The notes: a model not told the origin generated them from the sequence alone. A DNA stretch of 8,332 nucleotides from an uncultured Pseudomonadota bacterium (GCA_937907595.1 CALCXL010000525.1:1-8332); one strand, 5' to 3'. Shown: positions 1 through 7,438, counted from the first letter of the stretch. Numbers and translations are program-made.

Positions 1-958
1 CCAGCGCGGCCACCACCGCCGACGTGTCGAGGTCGTACAGCAGGATGCGGCTGCCGTTGCGGGAGCTCGCCAGCAGCTGACGGCGACCGGGCACGAACAC
101 GAAGTCCTCGAAGGCCTCAGGCAGGTCCCGACGCTCCACCGCGAAGGTCGCCTGGTCGATGAGCAGCAGGGTCGGCACGTCCCGCAGCGTCAGCACGAAG
201 CGATCCTCCCCGGGCACCTGGTAGATCCCGCTCGGTTGGCCCTCCAGGGGCACGATCGCCCGGGGGTTCAGGTCGCCGTCCAGCAGCGCGACGTGCGCCG
301 GCAGCTGCGCTGCGGTGGCCACCAGGGTGCCCGCGGGGTTCACCGCGATGTTCCGGGTGTTGACGCCGGCCAGCACCCGCGCCGTCACGCCGCCCCGATC
401 CAGGTCGTAGGCGACCACCACCCCGTCGCGGGTCACCGCCCACACCCGGCGCAGGGCGGCGTCGAACTTCGGGCCGCCGTGCACGCGCCCCACGGCGAAG
501 CGGTCCAGCTCGTCCAGCGTGTCGCCGTCCAGCACCGCCACCGTGCCGGCGTCCCGCTCCACGACGAGGGTGAGGTTGCCGCGGTCGATGGTCGCCGCCA
601 GGGCCGGCCCGTCGGGCTCCAGGGTGCGGCGGCTGGCCGCGATCTCCGCCATGCCCCAGCGCACCTCGCCCGCCGGCCGACGGATCCAGGCCACCAGGGC
701 GTCGGCGTCCGCCTCGGACAGCAGCGCGCCGAACGGCGGCATCTGGGTGTTCGCCTTGCCCCCCAGGATCGCCTGCACCAGGGCGGAGTCGGACTTGCGA
801 CCCAGGGACTCGGGGAGGAGCGGCGGCGCGTCCCCGCCGTAGCGCTCGGCGCCGTGGCAGCGCGCGCAGTGGGCGGCGAAGAGCTCCGACGGCTCGCCGC
901 CGGCCTGGGCCGCAGCGGGGAGGAGCAACAGGACGATGGCGAGTACGGCACGCAGCAT
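1..958 (-). CDS. nirN: NirN, dihydro-heme d1 dehydrogenase (partial, C-terminus off left edge)
   Basis: NirN is a periplasmic c-type cytochrome with a d1-type beta-propeller; it oxidises dihydro-heme d1 to heme d1 and hands it to NirS. I read 319 codons from ATG 958-956 down to base 2 with no stop, so the gene continues outside the window. Residues 1-19 form a Sec signal (hydrophobic core, then AAAQAG). CARCH at 31-35 is the heme c site and M73 (TQMPPF) the likely axial Met. RWGMAEI (100-106) links to the propeller. H160 in VHGGPKF is the probable proximal d1 ligand by family resemblance. An in-frame TGA at 967-965 leaves ATG 958 as the only upstream start, with GGGG just one base before it, which is poorly placed for a Shine-Dalgarno. 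The gene is divergent from nirS. A NirS paralogue is less likely because the c domain is short and the linker is NirN-like. Confidence 0.85.
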   Translation of the reverse strand, partial: MLRAVLAIVLLLLPAAAQAGGEPSELFAAHCARCHGAERYGGDAPPLLPESLGRKSDSALVQAILGGKANTQMPPFGALLSEADADALVAWIRRPAGEVRWGMAEIAASRRTLEPDGPALAATIDRGNLTLVVERDAGTVAVLDGDTLDELDRFAVGRVHGGPKFDAALRRVWAVTRDGVVVAYDLDRGGVTARVLAGVNTRNIAVNPAGTLVATAAQLPAHVALLDGDLNPRAIVPLEGQPSGIYQVPGEDRFVLTLRDVPTLLLIDQATFAVERRDLPEAFEDFVFVPGRRQLLASSRNGSRILLYDLDTSAVVAAL

Positions 959-1030
959 TCCCCATCAGGTAGCAACGTCCGCGCCGACGGTCAACGGGTC
1001 TCAACGGACGCCTTGCTGCGCTGATGGGGA
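959..1030 (-). repeat. Long imperfect inverted repeat ending at the nirN start codon
   Basis: Three paired blocks are visible: 959-968 with 1021-1030 (10 bp, TCCCCATCAG against CTGATGGGGA), 971-975 with 1013-1017 (AGCAA/TTGCT) and 976-981 with 1005-1010 (CGTCCG/CGGACG). That is 21 base pairs with two small internal loops and a 23-nt apical loop. In nirN mRNA the 3' arm ends directly before the AUG, so the only G-rich ribosome-binding stretch (960-963) lies inside the stem. The pairing is read directly. A translational control role is inference; an operator or a remnant palindromic element is also possible. Confidence 0.7.
991..1007. repeat. Tandem TCAACGG direct repeat, 10-bp period
   Basis: TCAACGG occurs at 991-997 and again at 1001-1007, exactly one helical turn apart. 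It lies in the loop and inner arm of the larger hairpin. It may be a regulator binding site; no known factor is recognised. Confidence 0.4.
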
Positions 1031-1196
1031 CCATTCGACCCCGAAGTCGTTGCGAACCGGCACAGCCAGCCGCCGCTGCCTTGTTGGAACCCACACATAC
1101 GTGAGGGCCGCAGTCGGGCATCTCCTGGCCAACCGCGCAGACTTCGCCGATCTGGGCGTTGGTATAGGTCTTGCGATGCGGGCGTCCGTTAAGACC
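997..1196. repeat. 16-bp imperfect inverted repeat (15/16) bounding 200 bp
   Basis: GGTCTCAACGGACGCC at 997-1012 is the reverse complement of GGCGTCCGTTAAGACC at 1181-1196 except for one base (1191). The arms enclose 168 bases of non-coding sequence. No clear target-site duplication or transposase sequence is seen, so this could be the remnant of a small palindromic element or a pair of operators. The right arm covers the start site predicted from the upstream -24/-12 match. Confidence 0.5.
1159..1175 (+). promoter_or_regulatory. Putative sigma-54 (-24/-12) promoter of nirS
   Basis: TTGGTATAGGTCTTGCG matches the sigma-54 consensus TTGGCACG-N4-TTGCA. The invariant GG (1161-1162) and GC (1173-1174) are exactly 10 bases apart, with both TTGG and TTGC intact. 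The predicted start is near 1186, giving a leader of about 52 nt before the nirS ATG. A similar element with nearly the same geometry precedes the gene at 8298. The match is seen; function is inferred. Confidence 0.5.
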
Positions 1197-1227
1197 GTCA
1201 ATTCGTTGAGCAACTCCGCTCGATTTG

Positions 1228-1233
1228 GGAGGA
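1228..1233 (+). promoter_or_regulatory. Ribosome binding site of nirS
   Basis: GGAGGA lies 4 bases before ATG 1238. It is a near-consensus Shine-Dalgarno and fixes the start that keeps the full lipoprotein signal. Confidence 0.8.
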
Positions 1234-1237
1234 CCCC

Positions 1238-3238
1238 ATGCGCACGCATCCCATCCGCACACCCCTGACCTTCGCCGCCCTGTCGCTGGCGTTGGCGGCC
1301 ATGGCCCTCTCGGGCTGCGCCCCGAACTCGGCTACGGCTGGAGAGTCGGGAGCGGATCTGGCCGCCGGCAAGGCCAAGGCCGCCACCTGTTTCGCCTGCC
1401 ACGGCGTGGACGGCAACAGCGTCAACCCGCTGTACCCCTCCCTCGCCAGCCAGCAGGCCGACTACCTGTCCAAGCAGCTCACCGCGTTCCGCGACGGCAC
1501 CCGGCAGGACCCCATGATGTCGCCGATGGCGGCGCCGCTCTCGGACGCTGACATCGTCAACGTCTCGGCCTACTTCGCGTCGATGGCCGCCAAGGGGGCA
1601 CCCGCCGCCGGCGCCCACCCCACGAACACGGCCTACGAGGGCGCGCCCTCGGGCATCGACGCCTCCGCAGCGATCGACCCCTCGCTCCCCGAGGCCCAAC
1701 GCCTCACCGACGAGCAGTTCGCCAGCGCCAAGCAGATCTACTTCGAGCGCTGCGCCGGCTGCCACGGCGTGCTGCGCAAGGGCGCCACGGGCAAGCCGCT
1801 GACCACGGACATCACCCGCAAGGTGGGCCTGGACTACCTCAAGACCTTCATCACCTACGGCTCCGCGGGCGGCATGCCCAACTGGGGCACGTCGGGCGCG
1901 CTGACGGACGACGAGATCGACATGATGGCCAAGTACGTCATGCACGAGCCGCCGGTCCCGCCGGAGTGGGGCATGAAGGAGCTGATGGGGACCTGGGACC
2001 TCATCGTGGCCCCCGAGGACCGGCCGAAGAAGCAGATGAACAAGCTGGACATCGAGAACCTCTTCTCGGTGACCCTGCGCGACGCCGGCAAGGTGGCGCT
2101 CATCGACGGCAAGACCAAGAAGATCGCGCTGGTGCTCGACACCGGCTACGCGGTGCACATCTCCCGCATGTCGGCCTCGGGCCGCTACCTGTACACGGTC
2201 GGGCGCGACGCGAAGCTCACGCTCGTCGACCTCTGGATGGACCCGCCGACGACGGTGGCGACGCTGAAGGCGGGCATGGAGGCCCGATCGGTGGAGACGA
2301 GCAAGTACACGGGCTACGAGGACAAGCTCGGCATCGTCGGCACCTACTGGCCGCCGCAGTACGTGATCATGGACGGCGACACCCTCAAGCCGAAGAAGAT
2401 CGTCTCCACCCGCGGCCTGACCGTGGACACCCAGGAGTACCACCCGGAGCCCCGCGTGGCGGCGATCGTGGCCTCGCATGAGCGTCCCGAGTTCATCGTC
2501 AACGTAAAGGAGACCGGCAAGGTCCTGCTGGTGGACTACAGCGACATCGACAACCTGAAGGAGACCACGATCAACGCGGCGCCCTTCCTGCACGACGGCG
2601 GCTGGGAGTCCACGCACCGCTACTTCATGTCGGCGGCGAACAAGTCCAACAAGATCGCGGTCATCGACAGCAAGGAAGGCAAGCTGGTCAAGCTGGTCGA
2701 GGTGGGCGCGATCCCCCACCCGGGCCGCGGCGCCAACTTCAAGACGGCCGAGCACGGCCAGGTCTGGGCCACGTCCCACCTGGGCGACGACACGATCTCG
2801 CTGATCAACACGGAGGCCGGCACGGAGCGCGCCTGGACCGTGGTGGCCACGCTGAAGGGTCAGGGTGGCGGCTCGCTGTTCATCAAGACCCACCCGAAGT
2901 CGCGGAACCTGTGGGTGGACACCCCCCTGCACCCTGAGGCCAAGATCAGCCAGTCCATCGCGGTCTACGACCTGGACAACCTGAAGGACGGCTTCAAGGT
3001 CCTGCCCATCGCGGAGTGGGCCGGCATCGGCGAAGGCGCCATGCGCGTCGTGCAGCCCGAGTACAACAAGGCCGGCGACGAGGTGTGGTTCAGCGTCTGG
3101 AACGCGAAGGACCAGACCTCCGCCATCGTCGTCGTGGACGACAAGAAGCGAAAGCTGAAGAAGGTGATCAAGGACCCGGCCCTGGTCACGCCCACGGGCA
3201 AGTTCAACGTCTACAACACGACGCACGACGTCTACTAG
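1238..3238 (+). CDS. nirS: Cytochrome cd1 nitrite reductase with extra N-terminal cytochrome c domain; predicted lipoprotein
   Basis: It reduces nitrite to NO in the periplasm. The 666 residues exceed the usual 560-600. Residues 1-27 are a lipoprotein signal (lipobox LSGC, C27). Residues ~38-118 are an extra class I cytochrome c resembling a cytochrome c4 half (CFACH 51-55; M97 the likely axial Met in MMSPMAAPLSD). After an Ala/Pro linker comes the normal NirS c domain (CAGCH 172-176, axial M213 in GGMPNWG), then the eight-bladed d1 propeller (~255-666). From the c heme onward, numbering is P. aeruginosa mature NirS plus 125: H307 is the proximal d1 ligand (His182), and H452 and H494 are the catalytic pair (His327, His369). 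Y133 matches the haem-capping Tyr10 region. The C-terminus ends FNVYNTTHDVY as in the family, so the enzyme looks intact. nirJ follows after 30 bases with no terminator. Confidence 0.97.
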   Translation: MRTHPIRTPLTFAALSLALAAMALSGCAPNSATAGESGADLAAGKAKAATCFACHGVDGNSVNPLYPSLASQQADYLSKQLTAFRDGTRQDPMMSPMAAPLSDADIVNVSAYFASMAAKGAPAAGAHPTNTAYEGAPSGIDASAAIDPSLPEAQRLTDEQFASAKQIYFERCAGCHGVLRKGATGKPLTTDITRKVGLDYLKTFITYGSAGGMPNWGTSGALTDDEIDMMAKYVMHEPPVPPEWGMKELMGTWDLIVAPEDRPKKQMNKLDIENLFSVTLRDAGKVALIDGKTKKIALVLDTGYAVHISRMSASGRYLYTVGRDAKLTLVDLWMDPPTTVATLKAGMEARSVETSKYTGYEDKLGIVGTYWPPQYVIMDGDTLKPKKIVSTRGLTVDTQEYHPEPRVAAIVASHERPEFIVNVKETGKVLLVDYSDIDNLKETTINAAPFLHDGGWESTHRYFMSAANKSNKIAVIDSKEGKLVKLVEVGAIPHPGRGANFKTAEHGQVWATSHLGDDTISLINTEAGTERAWTVVATLKGQGGGSLFIKTHPKSRNLWVDTPLHPEAKISQSIAVYDLDNLKDGFKVLPIAEWAGIGEGAMRVVQPEYNKAGDEVWFSVWNAKDQTSAIVVVDDKKRKLKKVIKDPALVTPTGKFNVYNTTHDVY

Positions 3239-3268
3239 CGCGCCCTGAACTGACCCCGGAGCCTCCCC

Positions 3269-4462
3269 GTGCTGAGCATCTCCCGGTACCTGGAAGTCGC
3301 ACGGCGGGGGCTGTCCCCCTCCCACCTGGCCGCGTCCGCCCCGTCACGCTACGGGGCGGGCGCCCGGCCGCCGGTGGTCGTCTGGAACCTGACGCAGCGC
3401 TGCAACCAGAGCTGCGCTCACTGCTACGCCAGCGCCACCACCCACCCCTCCCCCGACGAGCTGGACACCGCGGCCTGCCGCCGCGTCCTGCATGAGATGG
3501 CCGACGCCTCCGTGCCGGTCGTCATCTTCTCGGGCGGGGAACCCCTGCTCCGCAAGGACCTGCTGGAGCTGGTCACCCTGGCCAGCGAGCTCGGGGTTCG
3601 ACCGCAGCTGTCCAGCAACGGCACCCTGGCCGACGTCGCCCGCCTTGAGCCCCTCGAGGCCGCCGGCCTGGGCTACTTCGGCGTGAGCATCGACGGCCAA
3701 CCCGGCTTCAACGACGTCTTCCGGGGCATGCACCGCGGCCACGCCCGCGCCGTCAAGGGGCTGGAGGCCGCCCGCGCCGTCGGGCTGCGCACCGGCCTGC
3801 GCATGACCGTCACCCGCCGCAACTCCGGCGACGTGCCCGCCATGCTGGAGCTGGCCGAGGCGGTCGGCGCCACCCGCTTCTATGTCTCCCACCTCATCGA
3901 GGTCGGCCGCGGCTCCGACGTCGACGCCCTGCCCCCCGCCCGCACCCGGGAGCTCCTGCTGGACCTCTTCGAGCTGGCGCTGGCCGCCCAGGACGGGGGC
4001 CGGGAGGTCCAGGTGGTCACCGGCGGCAACGAGTCCGCGGGGCCGCTGTTCGTCGATTGGCTGGCGCGACGCTGCGGCCCGGAGGCGGCGGCCACGGTGC
4101 GGCGGCTGCTGGAGGCCCGGGGCGGCAACAGCTCCGGCGTGGGCATCCTCAACATCGACCACGACGGGCTGGTGCACCCCGACCAGTTCTGGCGCTCCGC
4201 GGTGCTGGGCGACCTGAAGACCCAGCCCTTCGCCGACGTGCTCGAGCACCCCCTGCGCCAGCAGCTGGCCCGACGCGCGGAGCTGCTGGGTGGGCGCTGC
4301 GGGGACTGCCGCTTCGTCTCCCTCTGCGGCGGCGGCCACCGCGAGCGGGCCCTGGCGCGGCTCGGCGACGCCTGGGGTGCCGATCCGGGCTGCGTCATGA
4401 CCGACTCAGAGATCCTGCCCCCCTCCATCGATCGCGGCCTCGCCGCCGGAGTCCACGCATGA
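3269..4462 (+). CDS. nirJ: NirJ, radical SAM enzyme of heme d1 biosynthesis
   Basis: NirJ is a cytoplasmic radical SAM enzyme acting on 12,18-didecarboxysiroheme; it removes the propionates at C3 and C8 on the way to the d1 oxo groups. The 397 residues fit the family (about 390). The 4Fe-4S/SAM motif CNQSCAHC is at 45-52 (C45, C49, C52), followed by the SAM-binding FSGGEP at 87-92. C-terminal cysteines C344, C347, C353 and C375, in a GRCGDC...LCGGGHRER...DPGC context, should hold the auxiliary cluster. The start is GTG 3269, supported by GGAG at 3258-3261 with 7-base spacing. The stop overlaps the nirF start by 4 bases. AhbC of the alternative heme pathway is a homologue, but the nirS-nirF context makes NirJ the clear choice. 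Confidence 0.93.
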   Translation: MLSISRYLEVARRGLSPSHLAASAPSRYGAGARPPVVVWNLTQRCNQSCAHCYASATTHPSPDELDTAACRRVLHEMADASVPVVIFSGGEPLLRKDLLELVTLASELGVRPQLSSNGTLADVARLEPLEAAGLGYFGVSIDGQPGFNDVFRGMHRGHARAVKGLEAARAVGLRTGLRMTVTRRNSGDVPAMLELAEAVGATRFYVSHLIEVGRGSDVDALPPARTRELLLDLFELALAAQDGGREVQVVTGGNESAGPLFVDWLARRCGPEAAATVRRLLEARGGNSSGVGILNIDHDGLVHPDQFWRSAVLGDLKTQPFADVLEHPLRQQLARRAELLGGRCGDCRFVSLCGGGHRERALARLGDAWGADPGCVMTDSEILPPSIDRGLAAGVHA

Positions 4463-5667
4463 GAGCCCCGCTGCTCGCCCTGCTCGCCCTGTTGATCCCG
4501 CCGACCGCCCACGCCGGGGGCCCCGGCACGGAGGTCTACGTGGTGGAGCGCGCCAACGAGGCGCTGGCCATCTACGACTTCGCCGACCGCAAGCTGCTGC
4601 CCCAGCGCATCGAGGGCCTGGGCAACATGCGGCACGCGACCATGACCTTCTCGCAGGACCTGCGTTACGGCTACGTCGCCACCCGCAACGGGCTGCTCAG
4701 CCGCGTCGACCTGCACAAGAAGGTCGTGGACGCGGAGGTGCAGACGTCGCAGAACTCCATCGATATCGCCATCAGCCAGGACAGCCGGTGGATCGCGGTG
4801 GCCGAGTACCTGCCCGGCGGCCTGACCATCCTGGACGCCCAGACCCTGAAGGTGGCCCACCGCTTCGAGGCCGACCCCCTGGACCCGGACTACAAGGAGC
4901 AGGGCGCCCTGGCCGGCACGGCGGTCGGCCGATCCCGGGTCACCGGCGTGGTGGACGCGCCCGGCGGACGCTTCGTCTGCGTGCAGATGGAGGCGGCGGA
5001 GGTCTGGATCGTGGACACCCGGGGCGGCAAGTTCGTCATCGAGCACAAGATTCCCACGCCCCAGGACATGCCCTACGACGCGATGATCACGCCCGACGGC
5101 CGCTACTACCTCATCGGCCACCTGGGCTCGGACATCGTCTCCGTCGTCGACCTGACGAAGCCGGAGGCGGGCGCGAGCACGATCTCGCTCATCGACCCCA
5201 AGGAGACGTTCGAGCGCAAGACGCCGGTCAAGCTGCCCCACATGGCGTCCTGGGCCGTGGCCGGGGACTCGGTCTTCGTGCCCCTGGTGGGGGAGAAGCG
5301 GCTGGTGGTGCTGGACCGGCACACCTGGGCCTTCAAGCGCTCGGTTGCGGTGCGCGGGCACCCCGTCTACGCCGTGCGATCGCCCACCGAGCGGGAGATC
5401 TGGGTCAGCTTCTCGGGGGAAGAGGACGACATGTTCATCGACGTGATCGACACGGAGACGCAGCAGGTCACCCGCAGCATCGAGGTCGGCCGCCGCATCT
5501 ACCACATGGACTTCACGCCCCGGGGCGCCTACGTGCTGGTCTCCGCCAACGCCGACGACATGCTCGCCCTGGTCGACGCCAGCACCTACGAGGTCGTGGA
5601 CCGCCAGACCGTGGCCTCCCCCTCGGGCGTCTTCGGCATCTGGCGCGCCTTCCGGATCGGGCTGTAG
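4459..5667 (+). CDS. nirF: NirF, heme d1 biosynthesis beta-propeller protein
   Basis: NirF is a d1-propeller protein without heme c that binds late d1 intermediates and interacts with NirN and NirS; its exact chemistry is debated. The protein has 402 residues. Residues 1-19 are a Sec signal with an AHA-G cleavage site and no lipobox cysteine, so a soluble periplasmic protein is predicted. Propeller-blade repeats fill the rest. Conserved-looking stretches include MRHATMTFSQDLRYGYV (57-73; H59 probably the conserved ligand-region histidine), PYDAMITPDGRYYLIG (205-220), KLPHMASW (258-265) and YHMDFTPRGAYVLVS (348-362). ATG 4459 has GGAG at 4448-4451 and an ATGA overlap with nirJ, indicating translational coupling. 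The next gene starts 2 bases after its stop. Confidence 0.92.
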   Translation: MRAPLLALLALLIPPTAHAGGPGTEVYVVERANEALAIYDFADRKLLPQRIEGLGNMRHATMTFSQDLRYGYVATRNGLLSRVDLHKKVVDAEVQTSQNSIDIAISQDSRWIAVAEYLPGGLTILDAQTLKVAHRFEADPLDPDYKEQGALAGTAVGRSRVTGVVDAPGGRFVCVQMEAAEVWIVDTRGGKFVIEHKIPTPQDMPYDAMITPDGRYYLIGHLGSDIVSVVDLTKPEAGASTISLIDPKETFERKTPVKLPHMASWAVAGDSVFVPLVGEKRLVVLDRHTWAFKRSVAVRGHPVYAVRSPTEREIWVSFSGEEDDMFIDVIDTETQQVTRSIEVGRRIYHMDFTPRGAYVLVSANADDMLALVDASTYEVVDRQTVASPSGVFGIWRAFRIGL

Positions 5668-5669
5668 TC

Positions 5670-6680
5670 ATGCTCGATCAGCCGGAGCTTGCCAGCGCGG
5701 TCCAGGGGGGTGTGCCCCTGGTGTCCCGCCCCTTCGCGGCCCTGGGGGAGGCCGCGGGCCTGTCCGAAGAGCAGGTGATCGCCGCCCTGCAGACCTGGCG
5801 GGACGACGGCGTCCTGCGGGAGATCTCCGCGGTGCTCGAGGGCCAGGCCTTCGGCTGGGAGAGCGCGCTGGTGGCCGGCGCCGTGCCATCCGAGCGGCTG
5901 GAGGCGGTGGCCGCGGTCGTCAGCGCGCACCCCAACGTCACCCACAACTACGAGCGCAACCACCCCTTCAACCTGTGGTTCACCCTGGCGGTGCCGCCGT
6001 CCATGGGCCTGCAGCGCACCCTGGGGATCCTGGAGCAGGAGGCGGACGCCGGCCCCTTCCTGCCCCTGCCGCGCACCCGCACCTTCAAGATCTCCGTGCG
6101 CATGGACCCCAAGACGCGGGCCAACCGCAGCCACGGCCACGCTCGGAAGGGGGCCATCGCCGCGGTGGACACCTCCCCCCGCAGCCAGACGCTGTTCCGC
6201 CTGCTGCAGACCCCCCTGCCCTTCGTGCCCCGCCCCTTCGCCGCCCTCGCCGACCCCGCCGGGATCAGCGAAGCGGAGCTGATCGCCTTCGCCGAACAGC
6301 ACCAGGGCGGCGCCATGCGTCGCTACGCCGCGACCTTCCACCACCGCAAGCTGGGGGTGAAGGGCAACGTGATGTCGGCCTGGGACGTGGCGCCGGAGCG
6401 CATCGAGGAGATCGGCACCGCGCTGGCCGACCTGCCCGAAGTCAGCCACTGCTACGCCCGCGAAGTCGACGCCGCCTTTCCCTTCTCCATCTACGCGATG
6501 ATCCACGGGCCAGACCCCGAGTCCTGCGCGCAGATCGCGGCCGCCGCGGCCGATCGCCTCGGCACCTCCGCCCCCGCCATGCTCCAGAGCACCCGCGAGT
6601 TCAAGAAGTGCCGCCTCCGCTACTTCCTCCCCGAGCTGGATCGCTGGTGGTCCGATCGGGAGCATCGGATCGAGACATGA
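5670..6680 (+). CDS. nirDL: NirDL fused siroheme decarboxylase
   Basis: It decarboxylates the C12 and C18 acetates of siroheme to didecarboxysiroheme in the cytoplasm. The 336-residue protein is a tandem of two Lrp/AsnC-like AhbA/NirD-family halves. Each opens with a PLVSRPFAALGEAAG / LPFVPRPFAALADPAG segment (16-30 and 183-198). The first half carries VTHNYERNHPFNLWFTL (90-106; H92, H98), the second SHCYARE...FPFSIYAMIHG (259-280; H260, H279). These histidines lie in the signature regions where the Hydrogenobacter NirDL structure places its catalytic histidines. ATG 5670 is 2 bases after nirF and has no convincing Shine-Dalgarno, so coupling is likely. The stop overlaps nirE by 4 bases. No nirG or nirH is seen in the window, so this single fusion probably does the whole step. 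Confidence 0.92.
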   Translation: MLDQPELASAVQGGVPLVSRPFAALGEAAGLSEEQVIAALQTWRDDGVLREISAVLEGQAFGWESALVAGAVPSERLEAVAAVVSAHPNVTHNYERNHPFNLWFTLAVPPSMGLQRTLGILEQEADAGPFLPLPRTRTFKISVRMDPKTRANRSHGHARKGAIAAVDTSPRSQTLFRLLQTPLPFVPRPFAALADPAGISEAELIAFAEQHQGGAMRRYAATFHHRKLGVKGNVMSAWDVAPERIEEIGTALADLPEVSHCYAREVDAAFPFSIYAMIHGPDPESCAQIAAAAADRLGTSAPAMLQSTREFKKCRLRYFLPELDRWWSDREHRIET

Positions 6681-7438
6681 ACGTCACCCCCATCCGTCGT
6701 GGCCGCGTGTACCTGGTGGGCGCGGGCCCGGGCGCCGCCGACCTGATCACGCTGCGTGGCTACCGCGCGCTGCAGGCCGCCGACGTCATCCTCTACGACA
6801 ACCTCATCGACTTCGCGGTGCTGGACGGCATCACGGCCGAGCAGGTCTACGTCGGGAAGCGTGCCGGGCAGCACTCCGTGCCCCAGGAGCGCACATCGGA
6901 CATGCTGGTCCGCTACTCCCTGGCCGGCAAGACGGTGGTGCGCCTCAAGGGCGGGGACCCGACCGTGCTGGGCCGGGGCGGCGAAGAGGCCATCCACCTG
7001 GCGCAGCTGGGCATCCCGGTGACGATGGTGCCCGGGGTGAGCAACTGCATCGCCGCGCCGGAGCTCGCCGGCATCCCGGTGACGCACCGCGGGGTCGCGG
7101 ACAGCTTCACGGTCGTCTCGGGTCACCGCCGCGGGGACGAGCTGGACTTCTCGCTGCCGCCGTTCCACCCGCGCACCACCCTGGTGATCCTCATGGGGGT
7201 GAGCACCCTGCCGATCTGGCGGGAGCACCTGCTGGACCTGGGCTGGCCCGAGGCCACGCCGGTGGCCTTCATCACCGACGCCGGCCGCGCCGAGCAGACC
7301 GTGGCCACCACCACGCTGGCCCGCGCCCTGGAGGACAGCCAGGAGCTCAAGACCCCCACCACCGCCGTCGTGGGCGAGGTCGTCAACCTGCGGCAGGCCA
7401 TGCACGGCGAGGGCGAGCTGGGAGCGGAGACTGCCTGA
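6677..7438 (+). CDS. nirE: NirE, uroporphyrinogen-III C-methyltransferase (SUMT)
   Basis: It uses two SAM to methylate uroporphyrinogen III at C2 and C7, giving precorrin-2, the branch point to siroheme and heme d1. The 253-residue, single-domain length matches CobA/NirE. Motifs: VYLVGAGPGAADLITLRG (11-28), VGKRAGQHSVPQE (59-71), VRLKGGDPTVLGRGGEEA (88-105), VPGVSNCIAAPELAGIPVTHRG (start 118), SGH (148-150), and VVGEVVNLR (231-239). The usual GGDPFVFGRGGEE reads GGDPTVLGRGGEE here; I infer no loss of function. The nirDL overlap is ATGA. It could equally be called cobA/sumT; the operon position favours a dedicated nirE. The following gene supplies the activity that E. coli CysG carries on the same chain. 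Confidence 0.93.
   Translation: MNVTPIRRGRVYLVGAGPGAADLITLRGYRALQAADVILYDNLIDFAVLDGITAEQVYVGKRAGQHSVPQERTSDMLVRYSLAGKTVVRLKGGDPTVLGRGGEEAIHLAQLGIPVTMVPGVSNCIAAPELAGIPVTHRGVADSFTVVSGHRRGDELDFSLPPFHPRTTLVILMGVSTLPIWREHLLDLGWPEATPVAFITDAGRAEQTVATTTLARALEDSQELKTPTTAVVGEVVNLRQAMHGEGELGAETA

Larger units (their letters stand above)
959..1237. other. Divergent nirN-nirS intergenic regulatory region
   Basis: This 279-base gap separates two divergent denitrification genes. No credible coding sequence is visible; open frames through it have no recognisable product. It holds a long hairpin next to nirN (959-1030), a tandem 7-mer (991-1007), a 16-bp inverted repeat (arms 997-1012 and 1181-1196), a TTGTTG-N7-CACA element (1081-1097), a -24/-12 promoter match (1159-1175) and the nirS Shine-Dalgarno. 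I looked for the FNR/DNR/NnrR box TTGAT-N4-ATCAA and did not find one. Confidence 0.7.

Noticed and set aside
971..987. Minus-strand sigma-54-like element TCGGCGCGGACGTTGCT facing nirN
   Set aside because: Spacing and most consensus bases fit, but transcription would start about 2 bases before the nirN ATG, leaving no leader, and the site lies inside the hairpin arm. GG-N10-GC is common in DNA this GC-rich.
1198..1209. TCAA-TTCG-TTGA dyad in the nirS leader
   Set aside because: A 4-bp A/T-rich stem is too weak to claim as a regulatory hairpin; half-sites are in the wrong orientation for an FNR box.
936..1268. Plus-strand 110-codon frame through the nirN-nirS gap
   Set aside because: No ribosome binding site, no recognisable family, and it overlaps the nirN 5' end and the nirS start; treated as non-coding.
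1001..3325. 774-codon open frame on the minus strand opposite nirS
   Set aside because: It is an antisense shadow caused by GC-rich third positions; the residue run is low-complexity Arg/Val/Gly/Asp/His with no domain, while the plus strand encodes an intact NirS.
3880..5505. 541-codon minus-strand frame opposite nirJ and nirF
   Set aside because: Low-complexity antisense shadow with no recognisable motif; both plus-strand genes are complete.
4788..5669. Upstream extension of the nirDL frame to 4788
   Set aside because: The extension lies wholly within nirF in another frame and is Gly/Arg/His low complexity; NirDL homology begins at the ATG at 5670.
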